Shown: positions 1 through 5,152, counted from the stretch's first letter. The stretch is DNA of 8,506 bases from CAZMVU01 sp964569295 (GCA_964569295.1 CAZMVU010000208.1:1-8506); one strand, 5' to 3'. The notes: generated by a model not told the origin, from the letters alone. Made by a program: numbers and translations.

Positions 1-15
1 GTCACCGCATAACCA

Positions 16-247
16 GAAACAGTCACCGTTTATCTGAGCCTGTTGGCAACCCGAAGCGCCGCCCCTGCTCGCGCAGCAACGCCAAGTAGACGCGCCGGTC
101 GTCATCAACGAAGAAGACATCCTGCTTGTTGTTCCCCCGTTGCACCACGTGGTGTGCAGCCGCCGGTACGACTATCCGCGCGCCTCTTGGCATGCACCCA
201 TGCTACCCGCGAAGGAACGGAACGTCAATATAAACGGTGACTGTCCC
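16..247 (-). mobile_element. 232-bp MITE-like element, copy A, derived from a Y1/REP-associated transposase gene
   Basis: First of three copies of the same 232-bp sequence, all in one orientation. By hand alignment, with no indels, it differs from copies B and C at roughly 20 and 18 positions. The right terminal repeat ATAAACGGTGACTGTCCC (230-247) is the reverse complement of the consensus left end GGGACAGTCACCGTTTAT. The left end of this copy (16-33) has two mismatches to that consensus. The interior encodes, on the minus strand, the N-terminus of an IS200-like Y1 transposase. A partial second copy of the left-end sequence (GTCACCG, 1-7) lies just outside, at the window edge. The sequence shows the repeat structure and the homology of the frame; mobility in trans by a full-length transposase is inference. 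Confidence 0.85.
23..193 (-). pseudogene. N-terminal remnant of REP-associated (IS200-like, Y1) transposase, 56 codons, copy A
   Basis: The frame begins MPRGARIVVPAAAHHVVQRG and continues NNKQDVFFVDDDRRVYLALL, which is the characteristic N-terminus of Y1_Tnp (RAYT) proteins: the HHVxQRGNN(K/R)QDVFF strand and the following helix. Full-length members run to roughly 150-300 residues. They carry a later HxH metal-binding motif (in the NHVHL segment) and a catalytic tyrosine, all absent here. The frame stops after RFGLPTGSDKR, and its TGA lies inside the terminal inverted repeat, so the stop is supplied by the element end. No catalytic function is possible. Whether the peptide is made is unknown; I see no good ribosome binding site before the ATG at 193. 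Confidence 0.8.
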
Positions 248-317
248 CGTTTCTTGAGTGACGGCGGGAAGGAATGGTCAGGAAAAGTTGCTCGTGGAAC
301 ACGTGTTATCCGACCTC

Positions 318-443
318 TTACGCATCGCCCGCCTCCGAATCGCCGCTGTTTGCGGGGGCTTCCGAATCGGGCGGTCCGGTGTTATCCGGCCTCTTTCTCG
401 CGTTTTTCCGTGGGCGGCGTGGCAGCGCTCCCCCAGAGCCAGC
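318..443 (-). pseudogene. Possible 3' remnant of an unrecognised minus-strand gene
   Basis: On the minus strand this stretch reads as a tail rich in Asp, Glu, Pro, Ala and Ser (PDNTGPPDSEAPANSGDSEA, then GDA and a TAA stop at 318-320), preceded by a basic run. The codons look coding-like, and such acidic tails occur on exported proteins of this genome, for example the peroxidase at 5318-5968. Upstream the same frame runs into the promoter and reading frame of the antitoxin gene, so no intact gene can exist. I do not recognise the protein. The rest of 248-443 holds only a 17-bp direct repeat with one mismatch (303-319 and 379-395), which could equally make the apparent tail a coincidence. Confidence 0.25.
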
Positions 444-472
444 TTGACAAGGCGTCATGTGAAGTGCATACT
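444..472 (+). promoter_or_regulatory. Sigma-70 type promoter of the toxin-antitoxin operon
   Basis: A perfect -35 box TTGACA (444-449) and a -10 box CATACT (467-472, four of six to consensus) are separated by exactly 17 bp, placing transcription start near 479. The leader before the antitoxin ATG is then about 25 nt and contains GGAG (492-495). A loose inverted repeat, TGTG..GTGC against GCACACA, spans the -10 box and start region. It is a candidate operator for autorepression by the antitoxin, as is usual for Phd/YefM systems, but it is weak. Confidence 0.75.
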
Positions 473-503
473 CTAAACGCACACAACGAATGGAGAATTG
501 AAC

Positions 504-749
504 ATGAACGTAACCGTTTTGGACATGCGCCGCAACCCCAAGAAGATTCTTGAGGCCATCGAGCGCAATGAGGTGGTCACGCTCACCAAGCGGGGCAAGC
601 CGGTTGCCCGCATTGAACCCATCCGCAAAGCGCAGCGCCCCAGCATGAAGGACCAGGATGCCTTTGGCATGTGGGCGGATCGCAGCGACATGACCGATCC
701 CGTTGCCTATGTCCGCGCGCTGCGGAAAGGCCGTTTCGATGCTCTTTGA
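504..749 (+). CDS. Type II antitoxin, Phd/YefM family
   Basis: An 81-residue protein. Residues 1-40 (MNVTVLDMRRNPKKILEAIE, then RNEVVTLTKRGKPVARIEPI) form the Phd/YefM DNA-binding fold; the VTLTKRGKPVARI strand-turn is diagnostic. The C-terminal FGMWADRSDM..VRALRKGRF segment (about 54-78) matches the toxin-wrapping helix typical of antitoxins paired with VapC. Known role of the family: neutralise the cognate toxin and, with it, repress the operon. I chose the ATG at 504 because GGAG at 492-495 lies 8 nt upstream; the in-frame TTG at 498 would sit almost on top of it. The gene overlaps the toxin start by 11 bp, implying translational coupling. It is intact and of normal size. Confidence 0.9.
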   Translation: MNVTVLDMRRNPKKILEAIERNEVVTLTKRGKPVARIEPIRKAQRPSMKDQDAFGMWADRSDMTDPVAYVRALRKGRFDAL

Positions 750-1116
750 TACGGACGTCATCATATGGGCCTTGCGTGGGAATGCCCGTGCGGCGGCCGC
801 CGTTGACGGGGCCGACAGCCTGGAGCTATCCATCGTGAGCTACATGGAACTGGTGCGAGGTGCGCGCGACAAGCGCGAACTGCACTCAACCAAGACGGCG
901 CTCGCTAACCTGGATTTCCAGATGCTGCCGCTGTCCGAGAACATCGGGCACCGCGCCTCTGTTTACCTCGAGGAATACGCCCTGAAATCAAACCTGGGCA
1001 TCCCCGACGCACTGATCGCGGCCACGGCGGTCGAACGCGCGCAGCCACTGTGCACCGCCAACGCCAAAGACTATCGTGCCATCGCCGAAGTCGAGTTGAG
1101 GAGCTTCCGGCCGTAG
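739..1116 (+). CDS. vapC: VapC-family PIN-domain ribonuclease toxin
   Basis: A 125-residue PIN-domain protein. The expected acidic cluster is present: D4 in LFDTDVIIWALRGN, E37 in SYMELVRGA, D90 in GIPDALIAATA, and D111 in TANAKDYRAI. These residues bind Mg2+ or Mn2+ and cut RNA in VapC enzymes, whose targets are typically tRNA or rRNA; the target here cannot be told. Length is typical. The start at 739 gives the canonical MLFDTDV beginning; a longer in-frame extension back to 703 would run deep into the antitoxin gene and has no family counterpart. It is co-transcribed with, and overlaps, the antitoxin. All key residues are intact, so the toxin should be active. Confidence 0.9.
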   Translation: MLFDTDVIIWALRGNARAAAAVDGADSLELSIVSYMELVRGARDKRELHSTKTALANLDFQMLPLSENIGHRASVYLEEYALKSNLGIPDALIAATAVERAQPLCTANAKDYRAIAEVELRSFRP

Positions 1117-1128
1117 CTTGCTGCATCA

Positions 1129-1257
1129 TCACTTCGCCTGCTTCACTGCCGACGCGCGGCCGGTCTTCTCCAGCAGCTCCGTGGCCCAGTCGGCCGGCGT
1201 CGTCTGCGGCCCCTTCGGCTGATCACCCCCGCGCCGGGAGCCCCGGTTAATAACCAT
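1129..1257 (-). pseudogene. C-terminal remnant of an unrecognised gene, cut at repeat B
   Basis: The minus-strand frame reads VINRGSRRGGDQPKGPQTTP followed by ADWATELLEKTGRASAVKQA and K-stop (TGA at 1129-1131). The second half looks like a genuine amphipathic C-terminal helix with coding-like codons. The first residues come from sequence resembling the outer edge of the repeat (TTATTAACC), so the upstream part of the gene is missing. The only ATG (1257) lies in that edge sequence. It could also be a 42-residue small ORF, but there is no ribosome binding site. It converges on the toxin gene, with 12 bp between the two stops. I do not recognise the family. Confidence 0.45.
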
Positions 1258-1297
1258 AATAACCAGAACCAGGGACAGACACCGTTGGGCATAATCA

Positions 1298-1529
1298 GGG
1301 ACAGTCACCGTTTATCGGAGACTGTTCGCAACCCGAACCGCCGCCCCTGCTCCGGCAGCAACGCCAAGTAGACGCGCCGGTCGTCATCAACAAAAAAGCC
1401 ATCCTGCTTGTTGTTCCCCCGTTGCACCACGTGGTGTGCAGCGCCCGGTACGACTATCCGCGCGACTCGCGGCATGCACCCATGCTACCCGGGAAGGAAC
1501 GGAATCTCAATATAAACGGCGACTGTCCC
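1298..1529 (-). mobile_element. 232-bp MITE-like element, copy B
   Basis: Second full copy. The left terminal repeat is GGGACAGTCACCGTTTAT (1298-1315) and the right one ATAAACGGCGACTGTCCC (1512-1529), inverted with one mismatch. By hand count it differs from copy C at about 17 of 232 positions and from copy A at about 20. Immediately to the left lies an extra degenerate left end (CCAGGGACAGACACCGTT, about 1270-1286). The element separates the minus-strand fragment at 1129-1257 from the leader region of the pseudopilin gene. Confidence 0.85.
1305..1475 (-). pseudogene. N-terminal remnant of REP-associated (Y1) transposase, copy B
   Basis: A 56-codon frame starting MPRVARIVVPGAAHHVVQRG and ending at a TGA within the terminal repeat (1305-1307). 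It is the same truncated Y1 N-terminus as in copies A and C. Copy-specific changes include V26 to G and R41 to P; the proline would break the helix that follows the first strand. The HxH motif and catalytic tyrosine are absent. Confidence 0.8.
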
Positions 1530-1745
1530 CGGTTCTTCGAATAGCTGCCTCATTAGCCCGCGCCCCGGGATAACGGCAGCACCCCATTCATCTGACCACA
1601 CAACCGCCCACCGCGCAAGACAGCCTTCACAAGACGGTTACCTCCGTGTGTGCGTTGGGAACCGGTTCGTTATACCCCGATTCTCCTACGCCACCGGAGG
1701 ACCCTGTCCAGCTTAAGGCGGCCCCTACGTTTCAAAAGATTGTTT
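1530..1745. other. Non-coding stretch between repeat B and the pseudopilin promoter
   Basis: I see no convincing reading frame, RNA gene or hairpin here on either strand. Frames that cross it and continue into the pseudopilin gene have no ribosome binding site and no family match before the pilin signal at 1833. Confidence 0.4.
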
Positions 1746-1773
1746 TGGACAAGAGTGACGGTTACGCTACAAT
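1746..1773 (+). promoter_or_regulatory. Promoter of the pseudopilin-like gene
   Basis: TGGACA (1746-1751, five of six to the -35 consensus) and TACAAT (1768-1773, five of six to the -10 consensus) are separated by 16 bp. Shifting the -35 box one base left (TTGGAC) gives 17 bp. Predicted transcription start is near 1780, giving a leader of about 50 nt that carries an AGGA ribosome binding site at 1822-1825. Confidence 0.65.
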
Positions 1774-1832
1774 TAGCAGTGAAAAATGCGGCCGTTGGCG
1801 GCTGGAAAGGAATTTCCGGAAAGGAAAGACGC

Positions 1833-2684
1833 ATGCGAAGTCGAGTCAAGGGATTCACACTCATCGAACTGCTGGTGGTCATCGCCATCATCGGCATTCT
1901 CGCGGCGATTCTGCTGCCGGCATTGGCCCGGGCGCGCGAGTCGGCCCGGCGCGCGAGTTGCCAGAACAACCTGAAGCAGATGGGCCTGGTGTTCTTCATG
2001 TATGCCAATGAAGACCCCGGCGAGCGCTTTCCCTCCATGAAGCTCAAGGACTGCAACGGGAACGATGCGTCGGACGCGAGCTTTGATGGCCCTCAGGTCT
2101 ACCCCGAGTACCTGAGCGACGTGGCCGTGCTCGTGTGTCCGTCCGACTCGGATGCCCGGTCGGTGTTGGAAAGCTTCCACGAAGGCAATGACCTGGACAA
2201 CCCGGTGTTGCCGTGCCGGTTGGCCCGCGGGAGTTACTACTACCTGGGCTGGGCTTTCACAGAAAACCTCATTATGAAGCCCGGCGTTACCTTGCCCGAC
2301 ATCAATACGCTGGACCTCGATAACCCGGCCTCGTATGCGCCGTTTATCCGTATGGATGTGATCGAGGCCTTTGCCCCGATCCTGCTCGATGGCGACTGGT
2401 CGCCCGAGATGAAGATGAGCGACCACGGGCCCGTGCGGCGCCTGCGCATGGGGATCGAGCGGTTCATGATCACCGACATCAACAGCGCGGCCGGCGGCCG
2501 CAGCGCGGACAGTGTCATCCCGGTCATGTGGGACGAGATTGCGGTGAGTGGAAACGCGGCCACCTTCAACCACGTGCCGGGCGGCGGCAATGTGCTTTAC
2601 ATGGACGGCCACGTGGACTTCCTGCGCTGGCCGACCCAGTTCCCGGCAAACGAAGTGGGCGTGCTCTTGTCCTATATTTTCTGA
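1833..2684 (+). CDS. Type IV pseudopilin-like protein with C-terminal DGHVDF motif
   Basis: A 283-residue protein. It begins with a short basic leader and a class III prepilin signal: G7|F8 cleavage site, TLIE with the conserved Glu at +5 of the mature protein (E12), then a hydrophobic helix to about residue 31. The amphipathic ARARESARRASCQNNLKQMG segment follows. The head domain includes YANEDPGERFP (57-67), CPSD (102-105), GIERFMITDIN (207-217) and NHVPGGGNVLYMDGHVDFLR (246-265). This is the prepilin-type N-terminus plus the processing-associated H-X9-DG class. Here the spacing from H247 to D258 is H-X10-DG. After cleavage by prepilin peptidase it should be held at the inner membrane or assembled into a pseudopilus; its cargo is unknown. 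The ATG at 1833 is chosen because AGGA at 1822-1825 lies 7 nt upstream and it places the signal at the N-terminus. It appears monocistronic. Confidence 0.9.
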   Translation: MRSRVKGFTLIELLVVIAIIGILAAILLPALARARESARRASCQNNLKQMGLVFFMYANEDPGERFPSMKLKDCNGNDASDASFDGPQVYPEYLSDVAVLVCPSDSDARSVLESFHEGNDLDNPVLPCRLARGSYYYLGWAFTENLIMKPGVTLPDINTLDLDNPASYAPFIRMDVIEAFAPILLDGDWSPEMKMSDHGPVRRLRMGIERFMITDINSAAGGRSADSVIPVMWDEIAVSGNAATFNHVPGGGNVLYMDGHVDFLRWPTQFPANEVGVLLSYIF

Positions 2685-2720
2685 CACCGAGCAAGAAGCG
2701 TAGACTGAACAGTGGCCGTG

Positions 2721-2740
2721 GGCCGCGATGTCCTGCGGCC
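2721..2740 (+). other. Small G+C-rich hairpin between pseudopilin and hydrolase genes
   Basis: GGCCGC (2721-2726) pairs with GCGGCC (2735-2740) around an 8-nt loop and is followed by GTTGCGTTCTTTTCC. It could be a weak intrinsic terminator for the pseudopilin transcript, but the T-run is late and interrupted. No other terminator is visible. Confidence 0.3.
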
Positions 2741-2765
2741 GTTGCGTTCTTTTCCGGTGGCGCCC

Positions 2766-3131
2766 ATGCGGGTTTGCGTGTACACCTGTTTGCCGTTGCT
2801 CGCGCTGCTCGCCGGTTGCAGCGTGGGACTCGATGCCATGCCGGAGGTGGACGAGAGCCTCATGGATGGCGAGTTGGTCTATTTCGAGGACCACGGAGAT
2901 TACCTGGTGTTCCTGCCGCGGCAGGTGTTTCAGCGCGTGGGCATCGTATTCTACCCGGGGGCGCTTGTCGAGGCCGAGGCCTACACACCTTGGCTGCATG
3001 TGCTCGCGCAACGGGGGTATCCGGTGGCGATCGCGCGGTTTCCGTTGCGCCTGGCCGTATTGAGTCCCAACCGCGCACGCGCCATCATCGCCGGCCTCGA
3101 GGACGAAGGGGATGTCTGGATTATAGAATAA
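2766..3131 (+). pseudogene. Truncated alpha/beta-hydrolase-family lipoprotein
   Basis: A 121-residue frame that starts like a lipoprotein (hydrophobic stretch, then lipobox L15-A-G-C18). Residues 45-121 match the N-terminal half of a bacterial alpha/beta hydrolase: VGIVFYPGALVEAEAYTPWL, then LAQRGYPVAIARFPLRLAVLSPNRA and DVWIIE. In this family the last strand leads directly into the nucleophile elbow (GGHSLGG). Here the frame ends instead at a TAA formed by the edge of repeat C (ATAACCAGGG). The Ser, Asp and His of the triad are all missing, about half the usual length is lost, and no continuation is found beyond the repeat. I infer a gene cut by the repeat or by a deletion ending in it. The ATG at 2766 is preferred over the GTG at 2712 because it puts the signal peptide at the N-terminus. 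Confidence 0.7.
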
Positions 3132-3175
3132 CCAGGGACAGTCACCGTTAATAACCAGGGACAGTCACCGTTTAT
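3131..3175. repeat. Tandem duplication of the element's left end
   Basis: ACCAGGGACAGTCACCGTTA (3131-3150) is followed 23 bp on by ACCAGGGACAGTCACCGTTT (3154-3173). The second unit is the left terminal repeat of copy C and the first is an extra copy outside the element. Similar extra left ends flank copy A (1-7, 21 bp away) and copy B (about 1270-1286, 26 bp away), so the doubling is a property of the family and not a local accident. Confidence 0.75.
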
Positions 3176-3389
3176 CTGAGGCTGTTCGCAACCCGAACCG
3201 CCGCCCCTGCTCCCGCAGCAACGCCAAGTACACGCGCCGGTCGTCATCAACAAAAAAGACATCCTGCTTGTTGTTCCCCCCTTGCACCACGTGGTGTGCA
3301 GCCCCCAGTACAAATATCCGCGCGACTCTTGGCATGCACCCAAGCTACCCGCGAAGGAACGGAATGTCAATATAAACGGTGTCTGTCCC
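3158..3389 (-). mobile_element. 232-bp MITE-like element, copy C
   Basis: Third full copy, the same length as A and B. The left terminal repeat is GGGACAGTCACCGTTTAT (3158-3175) and the right one ATAAACGGTGTCTGTCCC (3372-3389), inverted with one mismatch. It lies between the broken hydrolase gene on its left and an unrecognised minus-strand fragment on its right. No target-site duplication is visible, which fits Y1-transposase mobility (known to make none) but is not proof of it. Confidence 0.85.
3165..3335 (-). pseudogene. N-terminal remnant of REP-associated (Y1) transposase, copy C
   Basis: A 56-codon frame starting MPRVARIFVLGAAHHVVQGG and ending at the TGA in the terminal repeat (3165-3167). 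Compared with A and B it carries V8 to F, P10 to L and R19 to G; the last falls in the conserved QRGNN motif. This drift in conserved positions argues against selection on the peptide. Catalytic parts of the transposase are missing, as in the other copies. Confidence 0.8.
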
Positions 3390-3520
3390 CGTTTATAAAT
3401 CTTATCCGGATGGTAGACAATCTTCTTATAGCGTGCGTCGGCATTGGCATTTTCAGGCGTCAGTTCCATCCGGTTGAGCGTGGCGGTAATGTCAGAGCCG
3501 CACCCGGAACAAAGCCCTGC
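3390..3520 (-). pseudogene. Unrecognised minus-strand gene fragment abutting repeat C
   Basis: Between the stop of the lipoprotein gene (3524) and the right end of repeat C, one minus-strand frame reads LCSGCGSDITATLNRMELTP followed by ENANADARYKKIVYHPDKIY before it enters the repeat. The codons look plausible and the frame is open throughout. There is no ribosome binding site before its only ATG (3469) and no recognisable domain. It may be an internal piece of a gene whose ends were lost, or plain downstream sequence of the lipoprotein gene. Confidence 0.25.
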
Positions 3521-3523
3521 CGT

Positions 3524-4696
3524 TTATGGCGCCCCGTCGGGGGCGCGTGCGGGACGCAGCGCTTCCATAGCTGCGATGGCCTGCATGAACGCGGGCGTGT
3601 TCGGAAAGGCCCCTGGCGCGATCTCGTCCACATGGCCATCAAGATAGAGGACGTTTATCGGGTCGGCCGTGCCCGTGGCGCGTTCGATCATCAGCGGGAT
3701 TTCCGCTTGCGCTTCAGCGGCCGCCCTCCGATTGTTGATGTCAGCGATGAGGAGTCGCTCAATGCCTTCTCGCATCCGGAAGATGGTATCCATACCGCTG
3801 GGAAGCGCCTCCGCAAGCTCGATATCGGAATCAAGAACCGGTTCATCATCCGTTGCCTGGTCGTTTGCGTGCGCTTTGTAGGCATCGAGCAGGCGCAGGG
3901 CCCCTTCTTCGGTTGTCACAGCATAGCCGAGGTAAACGTAGGATTCGGCCGCAATCCGCTCCATTTGCGCCACATCTTCGTCGTCCGCCACACCATCCTG
4001 CAACAGGGCGCGCAGTTCGGTGTTGCGCTGCTTCGCTTCCGGATGGGCCGGGTTCACGAGCAGGCCCAAGTCCGTAATGTAATCGGGGTATAAGAGGGAG
4101 AGCCGCGGAAAGAACACTCCCAGCGTGGTCGAGAGCGGTGGATAGCGCTCCCCCCGTTCCTCGTTTGCGAACATTTTCAAGGCCAGGCCCCACTGCTTGA
4201 GGTCGTTTTGCGCGCTCGCTTCCACGTTCCCCGCATGGTCCTGCTCGGGGATTACTTGCGCCATGCGCTGCGGGTCGGGCGCGGGCAGCGCCTCGATGAA
4301 TTCCTGGGCGGTCAGACCGTCGTATTCCTTGAGGACCTCCAAGATACGTTCTTCAAGTTCCTGCGGATGCTGCAGTTCGCCCTCTTGGGCTATGCGCTGG
4401 ACAAGCGCCCCCATTCCGGCGCGCAGACGCTGTTGGTCGTCCGCGCTCATGCGCGCGTCCATTGCCTCGAGCGAAGCTTTCAGCGTCTCTTCGGACGTGG
4501 CATTCAGCAGCGGTCTTTCTTCGGGAGGTGGTTCGTCCCGGGCGGGTTCGGCCTCTGCCGGCGCGCCGGCAGATTGATCGGCCGGCGGCGTCTCGTCGGG
4601 TGCGGGGGGTGTATCCTGGCCGCCGCAACCAACAGACAACACGGTAGCGATGGGTAGCAGGGCGCATAGAACCAGAAAGCGTGAATTCGCGTTCAT
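3524..4696 (-). CDS. Lipoprotein with helical segment fused to a pseudopilin-like head domain
   Basis: A 390-residue protein. It starts with a lipoprotein-like signal ending VLSVGC24 (Ser at -3 makes the lipobox imperfect), then a Pro/Glu/Ala-rich linker (27-62). A helical segment LNATSEETLKASLEAMDARM (64-83) resembles DUF6694-type lipoproteins. Residues 162-370 match the head of the pseudopilin at 1833-2684 in order: NDLKQWGL (164-171) against NNLKQMGL, FANEERGERYP against YANEDPGERFP, SYVYLGYA against SYYYLGWA, GIERLLIADIN (311-321) against GIERFMITDIN, and NVLYLDGHVD (348-357) against NVLYMDGHVD. The type IV pilin N-terminus and the His before the DG motif are absent. I infer a pilin-head domain held by a lipid anchor at a membrane. 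It is the second gene of an operon; the GAGG before the ATG is 9 nt away. Confidence 0.85.
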   Translation of the reverse strand: MNANSRFLVLCALLPIATVLSVGCGGQDTPPAPDETPPADQSAGAPAEAEPARDEPPPEERPLLNATSEETLKASLEAMDARMSADDQQRLRAGMGALVQRIAQEGELQHPQELEERILEVLKEYDGLTAQEFIEALPAPDPQRMAQVIPEQDHAGNVEASAQNDLKQWGLALKMFANEERGERYPPLSTTLGVFFPRLSLLYPDYITDLGLLVNPAHPEAKQRNTELRALLQDGVADDEDVAQMERIAAESYVYLGYAVTTEEGALRLLDAYKAHANDQATDDEPVLDSDIELAEALPSGMDTIFRMREGIERLLIADINNRRAAAEAQAEIPLMIERATGTADPINVLYLDGHVDEIAPGAFPNTPAFMQAIAAMEALRPARAPDGAP

Positions 4697-4723
4697 GTCG
4701 CGGTGCCTCGGTGCTTGGGATTA

Positions 4724-5152
4724 TCAGTCCAGAATGCGCCAATGCCCGCTGAACTTCTGGAGCACAAGATGATTGGGATCGTCGTTGGCCTGGAAGCGGA
4801 CGAAACTACCGTCTTCAGTGAAGACAGGGTCTGCGCGCAGGGCGAATTCGAGGGAATCCTCCAGTGCGTCGGGCAAACCCGATCGGGCAAAGCAATGCAC
4901 ATAGTCTTCCCCACCCTCGCTGAGGCGGGTGACGACCGTCGGCGACACATAATCCTCGAAAAAGGTTTTGTACTCCTTCTCCTCCAGCAGCGCCAACATA
5001 TGATTAAGCTGGGTGCGTACTTCGTGCAGGCGCGCATCCTCGGCGGCGTCGGGCTGCGCGCTGGCGGAAGCCTGGTCTGACTCGCCACACGCCAGCATGG
5101 CCATACTGCATAAGAGCAGCAATCCCCCCGCATGCAACAACGTCCCAACCAT
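4724..5152 (-). CDS. Small lipoprotein, possibly NTF2/SnoaL-like
   Basis: A 142-residue protein with a hydrophobic signal and lipobox-like AMLAC22, followed by a flexible Ser/Ala/Asp-rich linker (23-38). The mature part is a charged helix (RLHEVRTQLNHMLALLEEKE, 41-60), then YKTFFEDYVSPTVV and a C-terminal strand pair ending QKFSGHWRILD. Helix-rich start plus a final (K)xxGxWRI strand resembles NTF2-like (SnoaL/DUF4878-type) export proteins; this is a weak structural impression. The ATG at 5152 is preferred over the GTG at 5164 because AAGGAG (5167-5172) lies 14 nt upstream of the GTG's end and overlaps it, whereas it is 11 nt before the ATG. First gene of the minus-strand operon; only 27 bp separate it from the pseudopilin-head lipoprotein, so the two probably act together at the cell envelope. 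Confidence 0.75.
   Translation of the reverse strand: MVGTLLHAGGLLLLCSMAMLACGESDQASASAQPDAAEDARLHEVRTQLNHMLALLEEKEYKTFFEDYVSPTVVTRLSEGGEDYVHCFARSGLPDALEDSLEFALRADPVFTEDGSFVRFQANDDPNHLVLQKFSGHWRILD

Noticed and set aside
140..553. Plus-strand frame overlapping repeat A and the antitoxin start
   Set aside because: It is out of frame with the antitoxin, crosses the repeat end and the promoter, and has no ribosome binding site.
1773..3011. Long minus-strand open frame (412 codons) opposite the pseudopilin and hydrolase genes
   Set aside because: It is antisense to a clearly recognised pseudopilin with a correct signal and motifs, is rich in His, Arg and Gln as expected for the complement of G+C-rich coding DNA, and has no ribosome binding site or domain.
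16..3389. CRISPR array or tandem satellite
   Set aside because: The repeats are 232 bp long, more than 1 kb apart, bounded by inverted ends and contain transposase-derived coding sequence; there are no short regularly spaced repeats or cas genes.
3296..4093. Plus-strand open frame of 265 codons
   Set aside because: It runs through repeat C and then antisense to the lipoprotein gene, whose signal, composition and homology to the pseudopilin fix the minus strand as coding.
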